Shown: positions 25,227 to 33,425 of the stretch, one piece after another
How positions within the stretch are numbered: the stretch's first letter is position 1
Layout: each line of letters starts with the position of its first letter
IMG/VR virus record: IMGVR_UViG_3300022602_000166
Location: 1 to 46,393 of that record
Direction: 5' to 3' (one strand)
Length of the DNA: 46,393 nucleotides
From: a virus
The notes under the pieces: generated by a model
What the model was told of the DNA's origin: nothing
Database searches by the model: none
Seen by the model: the letters and a program-made list of their open reading frames with translations, nothing else
Translations under genes and position numbers: made by a program

Positions 25227-27926
25227 TTAAGCGCTTAGGCCAGCAATGCGGTCACGAATTTCCTTCGATTCCTCACGGCTTGCCTTGCGAATGTCTTGGT
25301 CTGGTGTTTCGCGCGCAACACGCTCAAGGTGCGCGAGGCGCATCTCAAGTTCGTCACGCTCTACACTCTTGGTCAACGCGTCTTGTGGACGTGTGCGAAC
25401 AATCGTGCTTGGTGCCGCCATTTTCTCCACCGTGCTTAAGCGCTCCTGTAGGGCGATGACTGCCGTTGTGGCCTCTGCCACGCCCTCTGCGATTGCTTTT
25501 TGTACGGCGGCGTTTTCAGCCGCTTCTTTCTCCGCCTTTTGAGCAGCCTTGAGAGCCTTCTTGGCTTCCTTGCGTGCTTTCTTGGCTTCGATTTCTTCTT
25601 CGGTGAGTTCGGCCTTCATAGCCATCCCACACTTGGCACATTCCTTGTCGTCTGCTTTGCACATGGCACCGCAGTCCTTGCAAGAAACATCACCGTCCGC
25701 CTTGGCGGCACCCTCTGGCGAAGTGTTCGCTGAGTCGTGGTCGCCCTGAGCGGCCTCGTCCTCAAGGTCTGTCATTTCGGCCTTAGGGTTTTTCTTCTTC
25801 GAATTGCTGTTTACGGTTTTTGCGCTGTCAACGGATGCGGTCTGATCGTCGAGGACCTTGCCCTTCATCGCGTCAGCCAGCAACTCAACTAACCGCTCAT
25901 CGCGGGCGTTGAGAACTTTTTCAAGTTCATCGGTTGACATATCTTCTAACTCCTTAGATAACAGTGCCTTGTTCGCACTTTGAATGTATTTGGCGTCGGC
26001 GGAACTTCCGTCGGCGTCATCATCGGTTTGCAGTGCCGGGTCGTCTTGGCCCAACACAATGTTTAGGTGGTCACGTGCGGTCGCAAGTGCGGCCACCGCT
26101 TTACCCGAAAGGCGCTTCCCTGCTTTTTCTACAGTGCCTTCTTCTTCAAGACTCTTCTGAGCCTCAAGACCTTCGTGGAATGCAAGTTGCGCCATAACTC
26201 CGATTGCGGCTGTAACCCCAATCAGTGCCATCTCCGCCGCTTTTTCGTCGAAGAGGTCGTTCCCTTCGCCAGCCGCAACTTCGATAGATTCACGTTGTGC
26301 GAATTGACGAATCAACTCACTTGCTTCCATAAGGGATTGCGCCGCTTGCGTTGCGGTTGCGGCGTCCACTGCTTCCCAACTTGGTGAACCAGGTAGAACC
26401 GTGTCGTCATCATTTGGCATTGGCGTAACAACTGCTCCGAGAGATGGATTGACACCGCTCAACGAGCCGTCAGCCTTTTCAGCCATGTCGTCTTTCCATG
26501 CTTGGGGTAACTCGGCCACGAACTTCGGTCCTTTGCGTTGTGCGATTGCAATGATATTTGCCTTAATGGTATCAGTTGCGTAGTTGTCGGCTCCGGCACG
26601 TCCCATCGAAGAAGCGGCATCGCTCACGTCGGCTGGAGTAACGATTGGGAAACTGCGGTTTTTGCCTGCAAAGTCCTCGTCGGCAATCTTGGAGCGAACG
26701 GTTCCACCGCCCACGCTTGCGTCTGCCTTTTCCTTCGACACGACCAGTGACTTGCCACAATTCATGCACGAGTTGGAACAACTGACATTCTTTTTGGTGC
26801 AGAGGGTGCAGAAACCAGCGAGTGATTTGGTTGCGTCGCTGTCGTCGTATTTGGCTCGCATGGCGGCGCAGTCGGCTTCACTCTTGCAAGGTGGGTCACC
26901 GTGCATGGCGTGCCAGTCGTCGTGACCCTTGTCGTGACGGAGAACATCGTCAATGGTTTCGCCGCTTCCCTTGGTTGCGTCGTCGTCATCTTGAACCAAT
27001 GGCTGTCCGTCCATAACAACCTTGTCGTCACCGGCAAGTTGGTGTCCACATTGGTCACAGTAGGCGGCGTCCAGGTCGTTCATGAGTTCACACTTGGGGC
27101 AACCAACGGTCTCGTCGGCGTCGGGGTGATAGGGCATTGGGCGGAATCCACCAAGGTCGGCTGGCTTGCCGTCAACCGTAACGTCATCGTCACCTGCTAA
27201 TTCGTGACCGCACTGGTCGCAATATGCGGAGTCCAAGTCGTTCATGAGTTGACAGTCGGGGCATTGAACCGTTTCGTCTGCATCGGCTTGGTATGGAGCG
27301 GGACGGAAACCGTTCGGCTCAAAGTCGTGACCCTTTTCAACCTTGGCACCACACTCGGGGCACTTGTCGTCACCGTTCGCCATCGCTACCGCACAACCTG
27401 GGCAACCGCTTCCGCTTTGCTTGTCCATCGTTTCGCGTCCCTCGGGGTCTCCAACCGAGATGCGGCCTGGGTCGGCGGCAACTGCGTTGAGTTCCTTGGG
27501 GTTGGTCATCATTTGGTCAATCCCTGTGCCACCACAATCCGGGCACATTTTGCCATCGTGTGTGGCGTCAGCAATCGTTCCCGAACCATTGCACGTTGGG
27601 CAATCTTGCTCGGTGAGTTCGTAGGGTGCTCCAGAAGGTGCAACACCGTCCTCTTTCGTGACTGCTTCAATGAACTGCTTGGCGGACTCGCCCACTTTCG
27701 GAGCCTTGCCCGTCCCCAAGCAATCGGGGCACTTGCGTTGGTTGTTAAGAATCTTCCCGTCGCCCTCACAGGTTTTGCAATTGGAGCGGTCGTCGGCTTT
27801 TACCGCTTCGTCACCGATTGACTTGAGCATGAGGATGGGGAAGCCGTTGGCACCCTTACCCACACCGTCTACGCGTGAAGGTTCAAACTCCTCGATTTCG
27901 GTGATGGTGACTTCGTTCTTGGGCAT
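25227..27926 (-). CDS. Zinc-ribbon-rich scaffold-like capsid assembly protein, 899 aa
   Basis: Residues 13-36 (EFEPSRVDGVGKGANGFPIL) match the N-terminus of phage capsid-protease/scaffold proteins. Seven zinc ribbons follow, with Cys at about 50/53/66/69, 109/112/128/131, 175/178/189/192, 222/225/236/239, 276/279/290/293, 373-390 and 749-766; the fourth and fifth are near copies of a 54-residue unit. Residues 418-466 (DFAGKNRSFPIVTPADV) match a recurring phage module. The C-terminus from 770 is a Lys/Ala/Glu coiled coil (EAKKARKEAKKALKAAQK) like scaffold proteins. It lies between the protease and capsid genes and follows AGGAG. I infer a scaffold or minor head protein; the protease role belongs to the neighbour. 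Confidence 0.75.
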   Translation of the reverse strand: MPKNEVTITEIEEFEPSRVDGVGKGANGFPILMLKSIGDEAVKADDRSNCKTCEGDGKILNNQRKCPDCLGTGKAPKVGESAKQFIEAVTKEDGVAPSGAPYELTEQDCPTCNGSGTIADATHDGKMCPDCGGTGIDQMMTNPKELNAVAADPGRISVGDPEGRETMDKQSGSGCPGCAVAMANGDDKCPECGAKVEKGHDFEPNGFRPAPYQADADETVQCPDCQLMNDLDSAYCDQCGHELAGDDDVTVDGKPADLGGFRPMPYHPDADETVGCPKCELMNDLDAAYCDQCGHQLAGDDKVVMDGQPLVQDDDDATKGSGETIDDVLRHDKGHDDWHAMHGDPPCKSEADCAAMRAKYDDSDATKSLAGFCTLCTKKNVSCSNSCMNCGKSLVVSKEKADASVGGGTVRSKIADEDFAGKNRSFPIVTPADVSDAASSMGRAGADNYATDTIKANIIAIAQRKGPKFVAELPQAWKDDMAEKADGSLSGVNPSLGAVVTPMPNDDDTVLPGSPSWEAVDAATATQAAQSLMEASELIRQFAQRESIEVAAGEGNDLFDEKAAEMALIGVTAAIGVMAQLAFHEGLEAQKSLEEEGTVEKAGKRLSGKAVAALATARDHLNIVLGQDDPALQTDDDADGSSADAKYIQSANKALLSKELEDMSTDELEKVLNARDERLVELLADAMKGKVLDDQTASVDSAKTVNSNSKKKNPKAEMTDLEDEAAQGDHDSANTSPEGAAKADGDVSCKDCGAMCKADDKECAKCGMAMKAELTEEEIEAKKARKEAKKALKAAQKAEKEAAENAAVQKAIAEGVAEATTAVIALQERLSTVEKMAAPSTIVRTRPQDALTKSVERDELEMRLAHLERVARETPDQDIRKASREESKEIRDRIAGLSA

Positions 27927-27930
27927 TTGC

Positions 27931-28440
27931 CTAACTCCTTAGATTTGCTACGTCTGCCTTGTCGGGCATCCGTCGCTTCGCTCGTCCTTGCGGTGAAACT
28001 CCACCAATTAGTCCTTGTTTGACTAATGGCCAAGTTGCCTCGCTCCAAATAATACCCATCAGCCAGTCGCCCGCCTTGATGACCTGAGTCGAACCATCTG
28101 CCGCCTCGACTTCCCAGTCGGGACCACGGTAGATGTACGATTCACAAACCTCTCCGCTTCCGTCCGTGCCATCTTGATGCCATAAGCCGATGTTTGGAGA
28201 TTTCCGCAAGTATGACCAAGCCGCTTTTTCTACTGCGTTGGCACTGGCGTAATCACGGAACCCATCTTGTGCAACTCCGACATCCGGTTTGTTCGCTGGA
28301 TATGCAACTGTCAAGGTGTACCGTTGTTCTTCCTCTGATTTAACAACCATACCAGCAACGGAATCAGTGTCTATGTTTCCGCTTTTCTTGACTTCTTCTG
28401 GTTCAATGTTGATGCGCACTTGGAATACGGCTTCAGTCAT
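27931..28440 (-). CDS. XkdF-like phage prohead protease
   Basis: The 169-residue protein shows the XkdF/Peptidase S78-like layout: TLTVAYPANKPDVGVAQDGF, EKAAWSYLRKSPNIGLWH, the conserved GTDGSGEVCESYIYRGPDW, IKAGDWLMGIIWSEATW and GGVSPQGRAKRR. The conserved His (LWH) and the Ser of VSPQG are candidate catalytic residues. Such proteases trim the scaffold and capsid during head maturation. It directly precedes the scaffold-like gene and overlaps the upstream gene by eight bases. Confidence 0.82.
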   Translation of the reverse strand: MTEAVFQVRINIEPEEVKKSGNIDTDSVAGMVVKSEEEQRYTLTVAYPANKPDVGVAQDGFRDYASANAVEKAAWSYLRKSPNIGLWHQDGTDGSGEVCESYIYRGPDWEVEAADGSTQVIKAGDWLMGIIWSEATWPLVKQGLIGGVSPQGRAKRRMPDKADVANLRS

Positions 28441-29122
28441 CTTCGCCTTCTATCTCTACGTCTTGGTTGGCGGCGTCCTCAATGGATTGAGCGTCATCCG
28501 CTTCTTCGTTTTCTTGCTTGGCTTTTGGAATAGCGTCGGTGACGCGCTTGGAGTCGGCCTTCATGCTGGCGAGCCAGTCAATCGCTTCTTGTAAACGGTC
28601 GGTCGTGCCTTCCTGTTTTTCGTCGAAAGTGTTGTTTGATTTCGTCATGAGTGATTTCGTTTGCCAATCTTTAGGATATGAGTTGTCTTGTCCTGAGTGA
28701 TAATCTGCGGCCTCTTGGGCGTGTTCGCTTCCGGCTGGACTTATGGTGAAAGACGAACCCGCTTCTGCTCCCATATGGCTATCCGATGCGGCTTGATAAC
28801 TCTCACGGGCGGCGGCATGATCTCCGCTTCGAGCACTTTGGTCCCCTGCCTTCGAGTTTGCTAAAGCCGATTTTAGATTGTCATTACCTGGATTGCGTGC
28901 AACCGAATCTTTGATGGATTGTGTGGCAGGCGAGTTTCCCTTGGCTCCGCCCTTGACCCAAGCCTCATGAGTACCGCCATCATTACTGCCACCGCTCGCA
29001 TGTGGTCCCGAACCAGGGCCACCTTTGGCCACGCCAAGGTTTTCAAGCCGTTTCCACACTGATGCGGTTAGCGACTTTGCTAGTTCTAGGTTTTCGTCGA
29101 AGGTGTCGTTTGATTCGGTCAT
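28433..29122 (-). CDS. GGPGSGPH-motif protein 1: putative head-associated / ejected protein
   Basis: I start at ATG 29122, overlapping the previous stop by one base. Residues 33-41 are KGGPGSGPH, followed by a Gly/Ser/Asn linker, then a His/Ala-rich helical stretch (ARSGDHAAARESYQAASDSH). A second segment MTKSNNTFDEK near residue 159 repeats the protein's own N-terminus. The C-terminal 40 residues are very acidic. The GGPGSG motif recurs in phage head proteins near MuF toxins in my recollection. Function unknown; packaging into the virion is inference. Confidence 0.65.
   Translation of the reverse strand: MTESNDTFDENLELAKSLTASVWKRLENLGVAKGGPGSGPHASGGSNDGGTHEAWVKGGAKGNSPATQSIKDSVARNPGNDNLKSALANSKAGDQSARSGDHAAARESYQAASDSHMGAEAGSSFTISPAGSEHAQEAADYHSGQDNSYPKDWQTKSLMTKSNNTFDEKQEGTTDRLQEAIDWLASMKADSKRVTDAIPKAKQENEEADDAQSIEDAANQDVEIEGEDD
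28617..28648 (-). repeat. Copy of the gene's own start region (direct repeat with 29091-29122)
   Basis: About 32 bases ending in ATG match the gene start at 29091-29122 with roughly four differences. Both encode MTxSNxTFDE. It is an internal duplication and the internal ATG could start a short second product of about 72 residues. Confidence 0.75.
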
Positions 29123-29769
29123 TAGAATCCCCTGGTGGCCCAATCGTGACTATTGGCAGTGGAAGTCGCCATCTCCGCTTCGTGAGATGCGCTATCCGCT
29201 TTATCATTCCCCATGTAATGAAGAACACTTGCCATTCCGTGTGCCGATGTTGCTCGTTCGTTGGCGAGTGCCGCTTCAACATGTTTTCCGGCAGTAGCCA
29301 TGTGGGTTTGCGCTGTTTCGCCATCTTTATTATTCAACGCTTCTTTCGCTCTTTCCATCGCCTGGTTTGCTTGTTCCCGATGGAAATTAGCGTTTTTTTC
29401 GTGGGCCACTGCCATCCGATCGTGATGAGCCTCATCGGGCCTGGAACCGCCGCCGCCCTTGTGCGGTCCCGAGCCAGGGCCGCCTTTGGCAAGGCTGTCG
29501 GTGATGTCGGCTAGCCGCTCTTCAGCCTTGGCTAGTTCGGTTTTGAGATTTTCAATGTTGTCCACTTGAATTCCCTTGGTTGTCTTAGGAACCGAGTAGG
29601 TTCCACCTCGTCGTTTGTATTCTTGCACTACCCAACCGTTTGCTACGGCTGATGGATAAACCTCAAACTTTTTTGCGGCGTCGGCTTTGACTCGATCATA
29701 AAGTTTCTGGTCGTCGGGCTCGCCCTTTTTGTCTGAGATGAGTCCTTCGTATTTTGGTTCTTCTGCCAT
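29122..29769 (-). CDS. GGPGSGPH-motif protein 2: putative head-associated / ejected protein
   Basis: Residues 1-60 hold a common phage module: LYDRVKADAAKKFEVYPSA followed by NGWVVQEYKRRGGTY. A coiled stretch (NIENLKTELAKAEERLADI) leads to KGGPGSGPHKGGGGSRPDEA near residue 95, then a regular His/Ala helix (HHDRMAVAHEKNANFHREQA and on) to the end. It is 215 residues from ATG 29769; an upstream in-frame extension would run inside the phosphatase gene. Shares motif and architecture with the downstream gene, so they look like relatives. Confidence 0.68.
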   Translation of the reverse strand: MAEEPKYEGLISDKKGEPDDQKLYDRVKADAAKKFEVYPSAVANGWVVQEYKRRGGTYSVPKTTKGIQVDNIENLKTELAKAEERLADITDSLAKGGPGSGPHKGGGGSRPDEAHHDRMAVAHEKNANFHREQANQAMERAKEALNNKDGETAQTHMATAGKHVEAALANERATSAHGMASVLHYMGNDKADSASHEAEMATSTANSHDWATRGF

Positions 29770-29773
29770 CGGC

Positions 29774-30136
29774 CTATGACCTACTTGCCCACGGTACCAA
29801 TACCAACGGTACACCAGCGGCGATGGATGCCTTCGCGTTGTCTTTTGAGTTGTCAATGAGGATGTCCACGCCGTTGTCTTTGCACCACTGCGCTTTGAGT
29901 TCTGGCCCGTTTCCGTTCATGTGCGGAATAACGGTCATGTCCGTCCAGCAACTACCGCACCCAAGGTTGTTGAGGTAATCGGCCTTTGAGTTCCAGATGT
30001 CTTGCGTTGCTACGTCGCCATCTGTCCCGGTGAGTACCGTCACCTTATTTCCACCCGCAATCAGCGCCGACATCAACGATTGAAACTGCTTCGGCGTGGC
30101 GTCAATGGTGTTGTCGAGGTCAATGGCGATTCTCAT
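29774..30136 (-). CDS. Small HAD-superfamily phosphatase
   Basis: The 120-residue protein begins MRIAIDLDNTID with the nucleophile and acid Asp6 and Asp8 of the HAD motif I. VTVLTGTDGD near 34 gives motif II Thr, KAQWCKDNGVD near 82 a Lys, and ILIDNSKDN near 92 the motif IV acids. The size suits a minimal nucleotidase or polynucleotide-phosphatase-like enzyme without a large cap. Placement in the head gene cluster is odd; a nucleotide or DNA-end phosphatase role is possible. Confidence 0.78.
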   Translation of the reverse strand: MRIAIDLDNTIDATPKQFQSLMSALIAGGNKVTVLTGTDGDVATQDIWNSKADYLNNLGCGSCWTDMTVIPHMNGNGPELKAQWCKDNGVDILIDNSKDNAKASIAAGVPLVLVPWASRS

Positions 30137-30163
30137 GAAATGCTTTCGGTGTAGTGAAAATAG

Positions 30164-30625
30164 TTAGGCGGCGAATACGCTTTGCCATCTGCTCCTAAAA
30201 ATATCACTAATCGGCACGCGTGCTTTTTCCACGCCTGGGGCAAGATATAGATACGGAGGCTGGCCGGGGTTTGTGAAGTCTCTCCCAAGTGAATCCACTC
30301 CATGAAATCCGAGTTCGATTCGTCGGCCATAGATCATCGTTGGTGCGACTTGTGCGATGAATTGCCCAGGTGCGCTTTCGAAGGGTGATGTGACTACGTG
30401 AATAGAGTTCTTCAAATTCTCGCTGATGCTTTGAGGACGGTTGCCGCCAACAGTTCGTCTCGTTCCTGGTGGATGCTGTCCGTTGAATTGCAAGCGTGCC
30501 GCCCTCACGATGACTTCGGCGCTTTCCTGCATGGCAACATACGTAGCCGCTTTGATGGCCTCGGCCAGTGCGTCGAGCGATGCGTTGAATCCACCAAGGT
30601 TGCCGAACTCCCACTCAGAAGCCAT
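30164..30625 (-). CDS. HK97 gp10-like neck / minor structural protein
   Basis: The 153 residues fit the gp10-like family: helix ALAEAIKAATYVAMQESAEVI, HPPGTRRTVGGNRPQSISENL followed by KNSIHV, then GQFIAQVAPTMIYGRRIELG and FTNPGQPPYLYLAPGVEKA. It starts at an ATG overlapping the MuF stop as TAATG. In HK97-like phages this protein joins the tail side of the head; here it sits behind the MuF gene, far from the tail module. Confidence 0.75.
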   Translation of the reverse strand: MASEWEFGNLGGFNASLDALAEAIKAATYVAMQESAEVIVRAARLQFNGQHPPGTRRTVGGNRPQSISENLKNSIHVVTSPFESAPGQFIAQVAPTMIYGRRIELGFHGVDSLGRDFTNPGQPPYLYLAPGVEKARVPISDIFRSRWQSVFAA

Positions 30626-33363
30626 TAGCCCGTTTCCTCTTGACTTGATTGGTCATTCGCTTGTGGCTCATCGGTCTGGTCTGCTTGCTGGCTTGGCTGA
30701 GTCCACGACTGTGATTCCTCATCCCATGCGTATGCCTCTCCATCGTCTTCGGGCGATAGCGCCTCACGGCTCGTGTCCGCTCCTTCTGTGGAAATAACCG
30801 GCAGGGTTACGCAACGGCAATTTGGGTGAAGTGGTGGTTGATTGGTGCCATTATCCTCGCCCCCACCTCCGTCGCTTGAGGAATCGCTTGAGGAATCCCC
30901 GCCACCGTCGTCGGCTTTTCCAAGATCGGATTCGTCTGCGCTTGCGTCGTCCGATGCGCTTGTGTCACCACCGTCATCCGATGAAGTGTCGCTGCTTGAT
31001 GCGGCATCGTCCACTTCAAAGATTTTACCGTCTTTGTCCGAGCAATCCAAGCATGTGCGCTCATCGTTTTCGGCCAACCATTCATATTGAGCAATACCGT
31101 TCGCTTGGTAAGAATCAATGTTGGCTTGTGTCATCACGCGTGATGTCTCGGTCGTGGCAATCATCAAGGCATTGTCCGAGACGATGGAGTCCTCCGTTAC
31201 TTTTCCAGCGTCGTCCGTTGTGTAGAGAGCATTGGCGATCGTTTGGCTTGAGTCACCGTTGCGGAGCCCATCGGCAATCGCACTGGTGAGTCGGTCCAAG
31301 CCCGTGTCCAAGCACGATTTGATCGTAATGCCCGCACTATCCAAAAGGCTTTGAAGTCCGCCGAACTCAGCGAGGTCTGCGGCTTCCGCCCATCCCGGCT
31401 CCCACGAACTCCAATCAAGCATTGTCTCCGCTCCGCGCAAGGCCGATGAGATTGCCGCACCCGAGCCGATTTGATTGAGCGCTACCGTGGTGCCACCAAT
31501 GAAACTATCTCCGTAGATCATCTGCAAAACACTCATCGCCTCGTCGGGTGAGATGTTCATGTACTGGGCAACTGCTTCGGCGGCGGCTTCGTAGGCCGGG
31601 TCCGATGCGTCGCTACCTGTTGCTTTGGTCGCCACCTTTGTCGGTACATATTTGCGTTGTGCGCCAGCAATCGCTTGTGGGATTCCGGTGATGGCCTTCG
31701 TCATCGCCTTCTTGAGTTTCGGCGTGTAGAGGTCAATGATTTTATCAGCGATTCGGTGGTTGGGATGTTGACCCCAATCAATGCGTCGTGCTTTTTCCAA
31801 GCGTTCAATCTCGGCGTTCACAACTTCCATTTCTTTGCGCAAGGTTTGTTGTGCCTCGTCATAGAGCGTGTCAATCAAAGCCTTTTTACTTGCTTCAAGT
31901 GTTACCATGACACCGCGTTGGCTTAGTGCCGACTTGGGAATGGTTGAGTTGTCCAACAACCACGACCGATATTTTGACGGCAGTTGGTCAAGGTTTTGCG
32001 CCCTACCGCACTCGTCAATGATTTTTGTATTCTGTACGTCAATTTTATTGCCGCCTGATGTCCCGCCATCGCCACTACCGAACCGTCCATCCGAATCTCT
32101 TGGCTGATCGGGGTTGTACGATTTTGCCGTTTGCTCAAGATACGTCGTCGCTTCATCCTTGAGTTTCTGTGGTGCTGGAGTCCATGACGGCAAGGCCATG
32201 CTGTTCTTGAGTTTGGCCGACAACATTTGCGTTGCTTTGAGATTGATGTGGTTCACCGATGCGTAGGAGGCTAGATCGGTGATGTCGGGGAAGTCCCAAA
32301 AGCCGGTCTTTATCCAGTCCGAGTTGATGAGGTTGTTGTCTACATTGATTGTTTGTTTGGCCGCTTTTGCTGCACCACTCTCGTCGGGCAATCCTTGAAC
32401 TTTTGGGAATGGTCCATCCGTGATACTTAGAACAGTAGACTCTTTGACGCCTCCGAGAACGACCATTTCCCTCTCGTTCAGGCAACCGTTTCCTGTTGCT
32501 GGCATCGAGAGGATGTCTTTTGCCTTCACTTCGGTTGCGAAACAAGAATCATCAGCATCTGCGAATTTCCTCGCTATTCGCGGGTCTGTGCTGTAACTGC
32601 TGAGTGGTCGAAGTTCGGCGTCGAACGTTTTGCCTATCGAGCCGAGGGGGAAGGCCTCCACCCCCCTGTAAAGCAATAGCGTATCATCCGGACCGATTCC
32701 CTGCTTGGCAAACTCTGCTTGTGTGGCGTTGTACTGAGTTCGGAGAAAATCCTTGTAAACCTCGCCATTCTCATTGAACTCTTTCTGCGCCATTTGCAAG
32801 GTGTCTTGATCGGACTCAGTCCATTCGGCGTGGTTTTTGATTCCGAACTCCTCGGCCGCTGCTTGCTGTATAGCCAGGGCAACAGAATTGCTATCGTTTG
32901 AAGTTCTTGCCCACTGGCCAACAAGGGTTGATACGCATTCTTCTCTTACCATCCTATACCCATCTTCGCTCAATGGCTGAAGGTTGTCACTAGGGTTCAG
33001 CCTGCCCTCGGCAACGCCCAGGCTCAAGGTTGAAGAGGTCATATTTTTTGCGATCTCAGCACAAGTTTGCGCTTTGAGAACTTGGCTTTGAATCATCTCA
33101 TCGTTGAACGATGGTTTGCCAGTCCTAGCAAGAGCCTCTTGAGTTATTTTGTCAAACGGTTCTCTACTATTGACAATGCGCCGACTCTCGCCTTCTTTCG
33201 GCGTTTTTGTTTCGCCATCACCTTCACCAAACCGACCGCCCGCTCCGCGTGGATGCGCGCTCTCGTCCCATTCCTTGGCGAGCGCCTTGGCAAGAGGCGT
33301 TTGACCGTCGGCATCCACCGTGATTAGTGAACGCAAGCGCGTGGCAAGATCAATGGGGGTCAC
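30625..33363 (-). CDS. MuF-type head morphogenesis protein with an N-terminal putative ADP-ribosyltransferase
   Basis: The 912-residue protein starts at a GTG. Residues 33-46 carry WDESAHPRGAGGRFG, a phage linker motif; a second RDSDGRFGSGDGG lies near 422. Residues about 140-310 look like an R-S-E ADP-ribosyltransferase: LLLYRGVEAFPLG (Arg233), LSSYSTDPRIARKF (Ser258-Thr259), and CLNEREMVVLGG with the ExE pair Glu297/Glu299. Residues 731-855 are the Mu gpF domain: MIATTETSRVMTQANIDSYQ, then WLAENDERTCLDCSDKDGKI and PPLHPNCRCVTLP, interrupted by an acidic Ser/Asp/Gly insert at 787-838. MuF proteins sit at the portal and can be injected. The ART may modify host proteins on DNA entry. Target unknown. 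Confidence 0.82.
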   Translation of the reverse strand: MTPIDLATRLRSLITVDADGQTPLAKALAKEWDESAHPRGAGGRFGEGDGETKTPKEGESRRIVNSREPFDKITQEALARTGKPSFNDEMIQSQVLKAQTCAEIAKNMTSSTLSLGVAEGRLNPSDNLQPLSEDGYRMVREECVSTLVGQWARTSNDSNSVALAIQQAAAEEFGIKNHAEWTESDQDTLQMAQKEFNENGEVYKDFLRTQYNATQAEFAKQGIGPDDTLLLYRGVEAFPLGSIGKTFDAELRPLSSYSTDPRIARKFADADDSCFATEVKAKDILSMPATGNGCLNEREMVVLGGVKESTVLSITDGPFPKVQGLPDESGAAKAAKQTINVDNNLINSDWIKTGFWDFPDITDLASYASVNHINLKATQMLSAKLKNSMALPSWTPAPQKLKDEATTYLEQTAKSYNPDQPRDSDGRFGSGDGGTSGGNKIDVQNTKIIDECGRAQNLDQLPSKYRSWLLDNSTIPKSALSQRGVMVTLEASKKALIDTLYDEAQQTLRKEMEVVNAEIERLEKARRIDWGQHPNHRIADKIIDLYTPKLKKAMTKAITGIPQAIAGAQRKYVPTKVATKATGSDASDPAYEAAAEAVAQYMNISPDEAMSVLQMIYGDSFIGGTTVALNQIGSGAAISSALRGAETMLDWSSWEPGWAEAADLAEFGGLQSLLDSAGITIKSCLDTGLDRLTSAIADGLRNGDSSQTIANALYTTDDAGKVTEDSIVSDNALMIATTETSRVMTQANIDSYQANGIAQYEWLAENDERTCLDCSDKDGKIFEVDDAASSSDTSSDDGGDTSASDDASADESDLGKADDGGGDSSSDSSSDGGGGEDNGTNQPPLHPNCRCVTLPVISTEGADTSREALSPEDDGEAYAWDEESQSWTQPSQQADQTDEPQANDQSSQEETG

Positions 33364-33425
33364 GGAACTACATTACTGCGCTTTTTGGAGAGCCGCGCTT
33401 CCCTCGTTGGCTCACCCCAATGGAT

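Noticed and set aside
27204-27821. A 205-codon plus-strand open frame
   Set aside because: It lies antisense to the zinc-ribbon scaffold-like gene. Its openness follows from the Cys/Asp/Gly-rich codons on the other strand; it has no homology I recognise and no ribosome site.
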